Below are positions 1 to 10,654 of a DNA stretch of 64,000 bases, piece by piece. Within the stretch, counting starts at the first letter, position 1. Each line of letters opens with the position of its first letter. Source of the DNA: Morinoia aosen (lineage: Eukaryota; Arthropoda; Malacostraca; Amphipoda; Talitridae); assembly GCA_030386875.1 (NCBI GenBank), contig CM059578.1:21747009-21811008 (forward strand), written 5' to 3'. A program made the position numbers and the translations under genes. The notes beneath the pieces were generated by a model, which saw only the letters and a program-made list of their open reading frames with translations, ran no database searches and was not told where the DNA came from.

Positions 1-1690
1 CTACACGCTGGTCGATTGTCACGCATCTGGCGCCTAGAAAATCTACCTAGCATTAGCACGCTGGGATAATTCTTTCAACTATTTTTTAAGAAGCATGGAC
101 GGCGCCAACAATACGGGTGACATCAACAGATTCCACAACTTGCGATTTCCACCCATAACAATAGACGAATTCAATAGAACCTTAAGAACATTCAAACAGC
201 GAGCCCCAGGACCCACAGGGATAACCACCATACAGATCAAGAATCTTCCAGACAATATGAAACAATATCTAATCTACATTTTCAACCAAGCAATATCAGC
301 TGGATACTTTCCAGACAAATTAAAATTAGCCACAATGATCTTCCTGCCGAAACCCAATATATCCCAACATCATGTACAAAACTACAGACCTATTTCACTT
401 CTGGATGTCCATGGCAAAATACTCGATAAAATACTAAACAATAGACTCTATGAAGAACTGCTGCAACAAGACAAACTTCACCCAAAACAACACGGATTTA
501 AAAAGGAGAGAGGAACTCATACCGCACTAGCAATACTACACCAATAGCAATACATCTGGCAAACAAATATTAGATATAGTCATGAGAGACATCTCAGAAG
601 CATTTGACAAAGTTTGGACAGTGGGCCTGAAATACAAAATCATGCAACTTGACCTTCCTACAATATTTAAGAAAACACTGAGCGATTTCATCACAGAAAG
701 AACAGTACAAATCCGTATTGGCAATTACATAGGACCTGAATTTGAAATACAAACCGGTGTTCCCCAAGGATCATGTCTCCAACTCTGTTTGCATTCTACA
801 CTCACGATATCACAAACCCCATTCCAAACAGCGACTTCATTAGCTATGCAGACGATATCACTCAAATTATAGCAGTACCAAACAACAGCAATTATCTAGC
901 TCGCGCCACTGGACGAGCTATTGAGCATATATACGCTTTTGAAAACAAATGGAAAATCAGAACCAATATCAGAAAATTCACAATAGTTCCCATTAGCAGA
1001 AGGAAAAATGAGATGTAATAGTTGATGAAATGTACTTCCCATATAGCCCCAAAAGAAAGGTCCTAGGGCTTACCATAAGCACAACAGGATACAAGCCACA
1101 CATAGTAACAAGGCATCAAATGGCAAGACGACACCTACAGAAGCTTTACAGATTCTACCACTTAACCAAAGAAAACAAAGGCAAACTGTACTTAGCAATA
1201 GTAAGAGCAACATTAACATATCCAATTATCCCTCTACACACCATAGCAAAAACTGCAATGTCTACACTACAAAGAATCCAGAACAAAGCATTAAGATTTA
1301 TAACAGGAACAGTTTGGCAGGACTTTAAGACATCCGAATCACTTCACAGACAGTGCAACATTCCACCCATAAACATCGTATTACACCGCCAGGCCAAGAA
1401 AATATGGACACAACTAGAACAGCAAGAACCAGAACTCTACGATTCTCTCACCTTCCAACCAAACACACTACACCGCCAACATCCACAATTCCGAAGCTCC
1501 AAGCTACAGGCACTAGCACAAGAACCACCTCCAGTCTTTCTATAGAGCAAAACTTCATTATACCTTATTCCACACAGTTATTGACGTAAGCCATCTAATT
1601 ACACAACAATTCAAGAAACAGTCACATGTTACAGACTTCCAATAAATGAATAAAAAGCCTTGACAGGTAGTTGATTTATTCAACAACAAA
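1..1690 (+). mobile_element. LINE copy A (APE-type non-LTR retrotransposon), 3' part
   Basis: This is the 3' part of a non-LTR retrotransposon; the window starts inside its ORF2. It is homologous to copies B, C and D in this window. The coding part ends near 1548 and is followed by a short 3' UTR that holds an AATAAA-like run near 1650. The stem-loop found in the 3' UTR of copies C and D is absent, so A is either another subfamily or truncated. The 5' end of copy B follows about 65 bases later. The 3' end is estimated. Confidence 0.8.
95..1548 (+). pseudogene. LINE-A ORF2 reverse transcriptase, frameshifted
   Basis: Encodes the reverse transcriptase domain that copies LINE RNA at the target nick. 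Motifs appear in the expected order but in different frames. An APGPTGIT segment and NYRPISLLD lie at 181-420, DISEAFDKVW near 588, TGVPQGS near 753, the catalytic YADD box near 848, and a thumb/C-terminal region at 1030-1545 (IQNKALRFITG). The frame changes at about 547, 770 and 1020, so no functional protein is possible. The nearest relative in the window is minus-strand copy D (17972-20551). The family looks like the I/Jockey group, but I cannot fix the clade without a tree. Confidence 0.82.
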
Positions 1691-2376
1691 TGCAACACAA
1701 TAGACCAATTAAACACACATAATCAGCTAGTCATGCACAGGAGCTGTGCCTTTACATCCTCCTACTATCCCTTTCATTTTCGCTTCTCTCTATCTTCGGC
1801 ACACTCTGTGCCAAACTCTTAATTTCACTCTCTTTCTCTCCTCGGTATCGCCACCACCACCACGCGCTAATCGTTGTCACTCCGTGGACTTCGCCGAGTG
1901 AACATCTCTTACGCCGGAACTCTTTGCTTGGGGAAGTTTCTTGGTGGCCTTGGTTGCTGATTAAGTCCTCTAAATTGTTTAAAGAGGTTACCCATTGTAA
2001 TTGAAGGGGTGGTAGGTGACTAGTTTTGCAGTCACGTAGGGGGCAATTGCCCTATAACTACTATTTTTTCTATTTTCTTTCTGTTCTTTGTCTATTTTTG
2101 TATTTTTTGGTGATCTTGATTTATTTATATACTTGTAACCGGTGTATTTGCTGCAATGCCCCCCATGAGAGGGGGAGGGGGGCTGTGGGAGGTCGGTGGG
2201 GACAGGGAGGACGACCGCCCCGAGCCCCTATAATCCATACTCCTGCTCAAACTTCTCGGATTAGGAGTTAGACATTCTCGGATGGGTCTAGCCAGGCTTC
2301 TGCGCCGCAGACCGTTCTACACCCTCCGGATCAACCGTTGACATTTCCAAATTCTCGTCCCACCAAATCCTCTACC

Positions 2377-3849
2377 TTTCGCATTTAACTGAAAACTATA
2401 GATAGCACAAAAACAACGGACAAAGCCAAAATATTTGAAACCACCTTCAAGGAACTGAACCTCATTCGTCTAACCTCAACCAAAAATGGATATTATGCAG
2501 TCACAGATGACATCAATTCAATAGACAAATTAACATCCACCAAAGCTACACAGGCCTTTCAGAAAATCAACATTATTCCAGCCATTCCACCAGACTTGAG
2601 AGCCAAACGAACAGTCTTTGTAAGACAAATAGACACCGAAATCGGAGCAAGACCCTCTGAAGAAATAAAAGAAGAAATAGAAAATCAAAACAATTGGTTA
2701 AAAGTAACAGAAATCATAAAAATCAAGAGCTACACCCATTTAATAAAAATAATAGCAACAGGCACTCTTACCGCACAAAGGATCCTGCGAGACGGATTCT
2801 ATATGTTCCACACAAGAATAGCCCCGTACCAATGCGAGCAAGAGCAATACACCCACCTACTGATTTGCTCTAAATGTTATAAATACGAGGACCACCCCAC
2901 TTTCCAATGTAAGCAGGAATCCATAGTTTGTTCAGTATGCGCATCACAAGAACACACCAAAACTGCACGAATACTTTGAAACAATGCATTAACTGTCACG
3001 GCTCACACAGGACGCTAGCAGCCGAATGTCCTTACCGAAAAAATATCAAACAAAAACGGGAAAATGAACAAGCAAAACAACAACAGCTAAATCGAAATAC
3101 GTATGCAGAAATAGCTAAGCAGGCCATACAACCGACAAATCCGCCCCAACACACTCTGACACTCACTAATAAAACACATATCAAATTAACTGCCCTTATA
3201 ATAGAAGCCCAATATAGCTGCCCTGGACAAGACCAAGAAATTTGGAGATATACTATCAAAATCACTCAAGGAGAACTTTGATATCGATACCACGTTTCCC
3301 GACCGAGATTCGACAGCAATATTCAATTTCTATTACGATACCGCCGATAAACAAACTTCAGAACCAACTCAACCAGCTACGTTAGAACCGCTTTCACTTG
3401 AAACCTCCATGGACACTCACACCGAAAAAGTAGACCCAGAAACCGAACTAAGACCAAAAAGGAGGATCAGTGACGAGATGGAAACCTCAACAATATCAAT
3501 CGACGGCATACATAACGTTCCAATAAAACTCTACCGTAACTTCCAAGACAGATCACCCATCCCAGAAGACCCAGACGAAGATTGGTACATAGGAGAATTT
3601 AGCAAAGAGAAAGGACTCAAATTTTCAGTACAGGACATCAACTCAGCAAGTTTACTTGATTACATATTTTCCAAAAGAATCAAATTCCTGAGAACTAAAA
3701 TCAACATAATACCTAACGATCAATTTATAATACTTCCAAGACACCAATCACTATTTACCACAACAGAAAACCTAAAAAGGGTGCTCCCTCTAAATGAGTT
3801 TACAAAAAATAATAGTACAACACAATGTGCAGTCTTGGAATACAAATAA
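2377..3849 (+). pseudogene. LINE-B ORF1 (gag-like, CCHC zinc knuckles), frameshifted
   Basis: ORF1 of this LINE family, expected to encode an RNA-binding protein that packages the element RNA. A conserved N-terminal domain is readable from about 2377 and continues in an open frame at 2596-2979. It is followed by three knuckles: CSKCYKYEDHPTFQC at about 2867, a second starting CSVC at about 2934, and CINCHGSH at about 2990. A frameshift between knuckles two and three (about 2975) moves the rest to another frame, and a further shift precedes 3409. The acidic C-terminal part (3409-3849) overlaps the start of ORF2 at 3794. The homologue in copy D is split by two insertions. Confidence 0.75.
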
Positions 3850-4150
3850 GATTACCCTAGCAAATATCTACAATCAAATAGATCCAGACGTCATCCTCAT
3901 TAATAGTCATAATGTAACTGGAGTCAATCACATGAAAATATTTAACTACAATTCTTTCTATACCAATAAGAATGACGAACCACGCGCAGCAGTCGCCATT
4001 GCTGTAAAGAAAAACGTTCCGTTGAAACTGCACTACAACTTTTGTTCAGACATGCTAGCAGTAACCATTGAATCACTCCAGGGTCCAATAACAATAGGCA
4101 CATCATATACACCACCAAGAACAGACTCTCCATTTTGCAGACTTTCATAC
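3794..4150 (+). pseudogene. LINE-B ORF2 N-terminus, APE-type endonuclease fragment
   Basis: The first roughly 120 codons of ORF2, overlapping the end of ORF1 in another frame. The start QHNVQSWNTNK matches the first motif of apurinic-type endonucleases (the catalytic Asn region), and a TIGTSYTPP segment matches the internal strand motif. The endonuclease would nick target DNA to prime reverse transcription. The remainder is missing because the copy is joined to copy C at about 4150. Confidence 0.7.
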
Positions 4151-4344
4151 ACTATTCAATAGACAAAACCCGGTTTACTTCGCAAAAAATCAAATCGGGA
4201 ACCTTATTAGAATACATATTTTTAAACCGGGTAAAATTCATGCGAACAAAAATTAACATATTAATACATGATCAATTCCTGGCGCTCCCACGACACCAAT
4301 CACTATTCACAGCATTAAAAACCTAAAAAAGTTACTTCCTATAA

Positions 4345-6759
4345 TTGAACATTCGCAACCTAACAATATTGCAACACAATGAACAATCTTGGAGCTCAAA
4401 CAAAGTTTCACTATCTAACATCTACAATAACATAAAACCAGACATAATACTCATCAATGATCACCGTCTGCGAGGGGATAACCATATGAAAATATTCAAT
4501 TACAATACTTTTAACGTGAACAAACAAGATGAACTACACGCAGGAGTTGCAATAGCAATCAAGGAAAATAAAGCATTCAAATTACACGATAATTTCAATT
4601 CAGACAGGCTGGCAATACAGTAGACACAATGCGAGGACCAATCACTATTGGCATAACATACAGTACACTCCCCCAAGAACAGAATACCTTCACTTCGCAG
4701 ACAATTCCACACACTATTCAATAGACCACACCCAGTATACTTAATTGGAGACATAAATGCAGCGCATAGAACAATATGACACCTAAAATAATAGAGGTAA
4801 ACATTTGCACTACCTAATCGAACAAAACAAATGCATACATATTGGGCCATATTTTCCAACCATGATAACCCAGAGAAGTACCACCTCACCAAACATTGCA
4901 CTTCAAAACACACAAACCTTTAACTACATCTGCCTTCAGCCTGGACCAATTACCCCATCTGACCCCATCCAAATCATTGCTACAATTACAGCAAACCCCA
5001 TCTAAATAGCAATTAAGCCAGATATCAATATCATAAAGCTGACTGGATAAAACCCAAACAATACTCAACTGGCAAAACTCCCGATCTGCAAGAGGAACCC
5101 ACTCTAGAAGAACTGGACGAAAATCTGAATAATTAGACCAAATAGATTCAGGAAGCCACTAAAATTGCAATCCCAACAATAACTCCTAGAATAATTCCCG
5201 GAATCAAACCCACACATGAGACCTTAACCTCACAAGTCAGACACCAACACATATTGGAATACATTAATGATAACGGACCGTCCAGAGAACGGCACAAAGT
5301 ACTCACAAACCTGAGGAGAGAATTGCAAACCATTGCAATATTAATAGACTTGACCCTCTACAATTCCCGCCAATCACATTCGACGAACTCATTCAAACTT
5401 AACGATAGTTCAAACAGAAAGCACCCGGTCCTACAGGCATTACCACTCTACAATTAAAGAACCTACCGAAAAAACATGTTTACATATCTCCTATACATAT
5501 GCAACAACTCCATTTCAGCAGGTTATTTCCCAGATAGGCTCAGACACGCTACCATGATATTTGTTCCAAAACCCTTCGCATCACTAAAACAAGGTCAAAA
5601 TTACAGACCAATATCCCTGCTAGATATACAAGGCAAACATTTCGATAAAATTCTTAACAGACTAACCGACCACCTCACCATTAGTAACTTATACAAACAG
5701 TAGACAACATGGATTTAGGAGGAACAGCGGTACACAAATCACAATTGCCACATTCATAGAAACACTATCCATCAACCTAGCTATCAAACACACACTAGAC
5801 GTAGTACTGCGCGACATAACTAAAGTATTTGACAAAGTACGACACACAGGTCTAATATTCGAACTCTCGCAATCCGGTATCCACGATCTTTTCCTTCGCA
5901 CTCTAGCCGATTATGTAACAGATCGAGCAGGATCCTTCAGGATAGGGAACTACATTGGCCCCCCTTTCACACTACAAGCCGAAGTCCCGCAAGGAGTAAG
6001 TCTTTCGCCCACACTGTACAGCAACTAAACACATGATCCGTTACCAAACTCTGGCTACATATGTTTTGCTGATATATCATAAATTACTGCAGGCAGACAC
6101 AAACCAAGTTATGCAGCCCAACCAACTCAAGCACACAATACAGCAATTCAACAATTACGAGAGCCAATGGAAAATTTCAACAAACTGTAAAAAATTCAAA
6201 ATCATCCCCATCAGCAGACGGACAACTCCAGATATTTTCATATAAAATACTTTCCATACCCCAACAATGGTAAAGTACTGGGACTCTACTTTACAACACA
6301 AGGTTTTTCTTCACAAGTATCAACAAGACAAGCAATAGGACACAATAATCTCAGCAAGTTAAACCGATTCATGCATTTATCCTGCGAAATCAGAAGGAAA
6401 CTGTATTTAGCCAGTGTCATACCAGCCTTGAAATGTCCTGTTATTCCACTACCAGTGTCTCCAACCGTCATCTCCAAATTGCAGGGAGTGCAAAACAGAG
6501 CTTTAAGATTTATTACTAACACCAACCGTTCAGACCGCATAACATCCAGAATACTTCACAGTCAAGTTAACTTACGTTCCATTAATACCTTACTTCACAA
6601 CCATGCCCGCAGAATTTGGAACAACTTACTATCAGATGATCCCGACCTCTATCAACAGTTAAAATTCTCCCCAGAAAGTGCAAATAGCCAACATATCAGA
6701 TTCAAAAGCTCTAAACTTTCCGCACTTGGGCCCCCTCCAGATCCGAAGTTCACCTAAAA
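4345..6759 (+). pseudogene. LINE-C ORF2 (endonuclease + RT), many lesions
   Basis: Endonuclease N-terminus at 4345-4620 (LQHNEQSW, DIILINDH), ended by a TAG. The middle of the endonuclease and its linker are scattered through 4620-5330 in several frames. An RT region starts near 5341, with NYRPISLLD near 5600, a DITKVFDKV block near 5815, a degraded polymerase box near 6060 (an FAD-like sequence now read FADIS), and a C-terminal region at 6371-6757 (VQNRALRFIT, SSKLSALGPPP). At least five frameshifts and several stops are visible, so this is an old copy. The end at 6757 corresponds to the end of ORF2 in copy D. Confidence 0.78.
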
Positions 6760-6823
6760 ATAGTCCGACATTCATTATGGGGAAGGCAGGAGAACAATAC
6801 TTAGTTATTTACTTTTTCATATT

Positions 6824-6880
6824 GGGGTTTTGACGAGCGGACGGTCGGTCTTCCCGCCACGGATGGGAAGTCAAAACCCC
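6824..6880 (+). promoter_or_regulatory. stem-loop in LINE-C 3' UTR
   Basis: An 11-bp perfect stem (GGGGTTTTGAC at 6824-6834 with GTCAAAACCCC at 6870-6880) encloses about 35 bases. An alternative inner pairing is CTTCCC/GGGAAG. The same stem is present in minus-strand copy D (17848-17905), although the loop sequences differ. A preserved stem with a variable loop suggests an RNA structure, possibly the site where the element's own RT recognises its transcript. That function is inferred. Confidence 0.65.
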
Positions 6881-7110
6881 AAATCGAACCACCAATTCAG
6901 ATCCAACACAATAGGACCCACAACTCCATAACCCAGAGTTACCAGTAAGTAATAAGCAATGGCAATGAACAACTCAACCTCCTCTCACAGCACTCATCTC
7001 ATAAGCAATCTGATCCTTATTCACGACCAACAGAACACGGAAGGGCTTTCTACAATTCAACCGAAACTAGAAAATGCACTATAGCCTGGAAGCCAACTTT
7101 TATATATATA

Positions 7111-7220
7111 AAAATATGGCAAGAAAACTGGAGAAAATAAACAAACAATTCATCAACAGATATTAACTTTGTTTCTGTTAATGATTGGTTTGTTTATTTT
7201 CTCCAGTTCTCATATTTTTT
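7111..7220. repeat. AT-rich foldback (about 50-bp inverted repeat)
   Basis: Left arm 7111-7160 and right arm 7174-7220 are near-perfect reverse complements, sharing a CTGGAGAAAATAAACAAAC core, with a loop of about 13 bases. It lies just beyond the estimated end of LINE-C and next to the Penelope-type motif at 7275. It could be a small foldback element or part of the terminal region of the Penelope element. No target duplication is evident. Confidence 0.6.
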
Positions 7221-7274
7221 TTTCACTAGTCGTGAAGCTATAGATTTCTCCCTAAGTCATGTCATTAAAATTGC

Positions 7275-7309
7275 GCGACGCGTTTCGTACTTCTTCGGAC
7301 ATCTTCAGG
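7275..7309 (-). ncRNA. hammerhead-like motif of a Penelope-type terminal repeat (candidate)
   Basis: Read on the minus strand, the order CTGAAGA (7302-7308), a 15-base spacer, then GAAAC (7282-7286) and GCGTC resembles the CUGANGA...GAAA core of the hammerhead ribozymes carried by Penelope-like elements. Stem II would be weak (G-C and U-A, then mismatches), so this is probably a decayed motif if it is one at all. A Penelope RT and nuclease lie on the same strand at 9430-10645, which supports the assignment. Confidence 0.35.
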
Positions 7310-7505
7310 CTTAAACAATTATAGGGTTGGCAGCAGGGTGGCCATTATGGCCTTCTCAAGGCCAAATATAAATATTGCTTTTTAGCCAACGTTTGGTTCT
7401 GAGATTAAGAGTTTGGCTTATTTCTTTAATTTGGCTTTCTTTTGGCTTTTTTCATTTTCTAGTGTTCGTAGAGCACAAGACGTAAATCTGAAACGTGACA
7501 GGTTC

Positions 7506-8145
7506 TGTCGGTAGATGGATCAGGTTTTCTTAAAAGCAAGATTTATTTTTCCAGGTTTGTTTCCTGCTCCAACCGCTAGGCCGCCTCTAGTATTGCGCTA
7601 TCCTCCTGCCCCGTCACTGGCGAGATTTAGTTGATGTCTTAAGTTAGTTTACTTGCCCTTACTCTGAACAATATTAAATGCCTTAGTCTTGTAACTGGTT
7701 TCAATTTTTGTTTTTTGCCTTATTATAGGTCTTACGAGCACCAATTACCCATGTCAGTTTAGCACAGCTCAGTCGCGATGTATTCTTTAATTCTGTGTAA
7801 TCTCTCATACCGTATAGCCCCGGTTCAAATTGGTATTGTTCCTAAATATTCAGTGCAGTCTTTCACATTCATCCTGTACCTACAACGGTTTTTTTAATAG
7901 AGCAACTCTGTATTTGTGTAATTGACTTTTTGCAACTCGTCCTTTTCGCATTTACCTGAATCATTCTTTTTGTATCGTATTCAAGATTTTGCTTTTGTTC
8001 AATTAAATGTCATTAATTCAAGATTGTTTGTCCTTGTTGTGCAATATTAGAAAATCTAACCCTAAAAGCCCTCGAAGATAGAGTTCATCAACAATCTTTC
8101 GCCAAAGTAGGCAATAGGAGCTTAGGGCTAGATTTGGCCCCGACA
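7506..8145 (+). mobile_element. solo LTR 1 (640 bp) with GGTTC target duplication
   Basis: Starts TGTCGG and ends CCCGACA, the TG...CA ends of an LTR. It is flanked by GGTTC on both sides (7501-7505 and 8146-8150), a 5-bp duplication as made by BEL or gypsy integrases. The sequence is homologous along its length to 29068-29638, a second solo LTR. No internal coding region of this family is in the window, so this is a product of LTR-LTR recombination. The plus strand is assigned only by matching the other copy. Confidence 0.88.
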
Positions 8146-8150
8146 GGTTC

Positions 8151-9429
8151 TAGATAGCCTCAAATGCATGCGCAAGTTGAATGCAGAGCAACAGGATCAA
8201 CTAGATGCTGTTGAAAATTAAATCCTTTACGAATGTAAGGCTTGCAGATCTACCTAGGCTGCATCTAGCTCAGAATTGTATCAACATCAGTTAGCAGCAG
8301 CACCGAATATTTTTTATCATAGTCTAGAAGCAGGATGCATTATTGAACGCGGTGTTTTACCGCCATACACTAAGAAGTTTTGGCTTTATAAGTTGGTTTA
8401 CATAGTCACCAAACCCTGGTAGAACTCTCATGTTGTGCGCTCATTGGCTGGTTCCTCACGTTAGCAATGCTACTGTTGAAAGGAACGTTCTAGGTGACAG
8501 CGGTCTGAACAAAGCACAAGAATAGATAACAAACTAGAATGCTAGATGCGATAGTGCAAATTCAGGCACATTTCAACAATGGTTCTCTATCTTTCAAGGA
8601 CTTCGAAGTGGCCTCAAGAATGCGAGCTAATTTCAAATCGGGTCCCCCAAGGGGTTACAACTATTGTATCTATGGGAATTAGCGATCCCAGGGGGGGAAT
8701 GCGAGGGCACGAGCTGAGAGTTAGGTTGGCTGTTTTGTTGAAATTAAATGTCTTTTGTTATGTTGGAGACGACCATTTATATCGGTTCACTCCTGTACTG
8801 TTTTTCACCACTTCTGACTCGGTTCTTCAATATCATGAAGTTTTTTCTCTACTCACCGTTTCTATGCCCCTTCTGCATAGATTCCTCATTCTCTTATCTC
8901 CATACTAAAGTGTGCCTGCCTCCCTACGATAAGCTCTTTTGTGTAGTGTTTAGGGAGGCTTAAACTCAAGCATCTTTTATCAAACGGAAAACAAGTACCT
9001 CTCCAGCGCTGCTTCTACTTTTCAAACTTCTACCGAGGATGAAGAGTCAGAAGAATTTATTATATTCCTTGAAGAATAGTTAAAGCCATGTATAATTTTC
9101 TTTTGTACTTTGAATTTCGAATGGCAAGTAAAATTAAAATACTCTTAGTGTACCTAACTGTTATTTTAGTTCCGCCATAGGTAATTTAGCTGTGTGTTGG
9201 TCTTTTTCATGGTCAACAATTGCATCAAATTCATGTAGCCATCTGACAACCCTAGTTTACAGCTACATGGGTCAAGTGCTAGTTCAATGGCTGCTGGTAA
9301 GGGATTGAGCAGGTTTGTTTGAGTTCTAACGAGGGAGGATGCTGTACAGTCATGGTTGTAGATGTTGTCAAATGGCGAGACAGTTGAGAAGGTTGGTGAA
9401 AGACAGTTGTGGTCAAAGCTATGTGTGGA
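8151..9429. other. no recognisable gene
   Basis: I see no supported gene here. The open frames at 8579-8963 are short and match nothing I know. The part nearest 9430 (roughly 9060-9429) is probably the 3' flank of the minus-strand Penelope-like element, since its reading frame peters out there. Confidence 0.4.
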
Positions 9430-9735
9430 GTTTTAGAGTGCGCACAGTTCCTGTTATTTGGTTTTTGATGATCGGGTTTTTGTTTTGAATGAGAATTGCT
9501 TCGACTATTTGAGTCTGTTATGATCTGGTTCTCTAGAAATGATTTTTGTGTTGGTGACGAGGTTTTCGCGGGCGAGTTCTATTTTATGTGTATTGTTTGT
9601 GTGTATTTTTGGACCGCCGGATGCTAAGTGCATTGTTAAACGTCTGGAGAGGGGAGTGGTTGTCATGCCAATGTACGAACGTTTATGAGGTTCGCAGTCC
9701 TCATGAGCGCAAGTGAATTTGTACACGACATTCAT
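9430..9735 (-). pseudogene. Penelope-like element GIY-YIG endonuclease, frameshifted
   Basis: C-terminal nuclease of a Penelope-like retroelement. VYKFTC, a Cys/His insert and SYIGMTTTPLSRRLTMH match the GIY-YIG fold (here VYK...YIG), with the catalytic Arg in the SRRL segment. A stop after NRLK (about 9507) is a one-base frameshift: the next frame continues with VEAILIQNKNP, the usual ending of this domain. It lies downstream of the RT fragment on the same strand, the normal Penelope order. The element is dead. Confidence 0.8.
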
Positions 9736-9874
9736 TAGTCTGTTTCAAATTAGGAGGTGGCGGATTGTGATTGTTCTTGGAGATTAGGCTGGTGATCTTA
9801 GGACATTTGTAATAAATAATAACTTGTAATTTATCATTTGGGTTATTGCATTTTGTGTGGTTTTTAGGATTTTT

Positions 9875-10645
9875 TCAATATTCTTTCGTCTGTTTTATTT
9901 GCGGGGGAGTACTGGTTTTGATAATACACTTTGTGGACTTTTTGTTCTTTAGTGTTTGTTCACGTTCAGACAAGTAATTTTTTAGGATGTTATCGGAAAG
10001 GGTATGGGTGTATCCGTTGTTGATAAATGAAGCTTGTTCAAGTCTGAGAATGTTCTCATGGAAAAGCTGCAAATTTGATGCTATCTTGTATATGCGATTA
10101 AGCAAAGCTTTAATGGCGTTGTCTTCGTATTTTTGTGGACATTCGCTGTTGGCGCTAAGGTATACTTCGGAATGTGTAGGCTTTCTATACACTGAGGTGG
10201 AGAAGCTGCGTTCTGATCCGTCAATTGCTGCATCAAAGAAATTAAATTTTTAACCTGTGTCGATTTCTTGAGTAACTTTTATGATAGAGTTTGATTCGAA
10301 CAAGTTTTTAAGGTCATTGAGTGTTTCTATTGAGTTTGTTACTATGAAGCAGTCGTCTACGTACCGACAGTATATGGATGTTTTTTCCCCGGGCTGTTCT
10401 GTAGAATGTTGTTTTCGAGCGTGATCATGTAGAAGTTTGCTAAGGTAACCCGGAATGGACTTCCCATGCTGACACCGCCTATTTACTGGTACAGTTTTCC
10501 GTCCATGTGTGTAAATGGGCATTCAGTTGTGCAAGCAATTAACAGTTTTTTCAGAAGGTTAGGTTCAAATGGTGGGGCAGTTGAGGGATCTTTGTAAGCT
10601 TCGTTGCAGATTATTTCTATTGTAGGAAGGAAAGGTACATTTGTA
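9875..10645 (-). pseudogene. Penelope-like element reverse transcriptase, C-terminal half
   Basis: RT of a Penelope-like element, relatives of which are close to telomerase. GVSMGSP (in a shifted frame near 10470) is followed by the catalytic YCRYVDDCFI near 10355 and then YRKPTHSEVYL near 10180, the order typical of this family. A linker with regularly spaced charged helices leads to the GIY-YIG region. There are frameshifts near 10500 and 10250. The N-terminal part is missing: at about 10650 it is replaced by the 5' end of a LINE on the other strand. Confidence 0.8.
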
Positions 10646-10654
10646 AAGAGTGAG

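Larger units (their letters stand above)
1755..4150 (+). mobile_element. LINE copy B, 5' UTR + ORF1 + start of ORF2
   Basis: The copy starts at a CCTACTATCC sequence that is shared by the other 5' ends of this family (10655 plus strand, 15670 minus strand). A 5' UTR of about 270 bases is followed by a proline/glycine-rich N-terminus, a CCHC-knuckle ORF1 and the first 120 codons of the endonuclease of ORF2. At about 4150 the copy breaks off and joins the C-terminal part of ORF1 of another copy (C). The join lies inside matching coding DNA, which suggests unequal recombination or deletion between tandem copies rather than ordinary 5' truncation. Confidence 0.75.
4151..7085 (+). mobile_element. 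LINE copy C, from end of ORF1 to 3' UTR
   Basis: Begins inside the C-terminus of ORF1 (4151-4326; its PRHQSLFT segment matches copy B at about 3740). It carries a decayed ORF2 and a 3' UTR with a stem-loop at 6824-6880. Sequence after the stem-loop still matches the same region of copy D (shared CACAATAGGAC and CAGAAC-CGGAA blocks), so the UTR runs roughly 200 bases further, to about 7085. Compared with D there is an internal deletion near 5330, between the endonuclease linker and the RT. Confidence 0.75.

Noticed and set aside
8579-8963. Possible host gene (109 and 71 codons)
   Set aside because: No known domain, two overlapping frames, no splice or start context and no relative elsewhere in the window.
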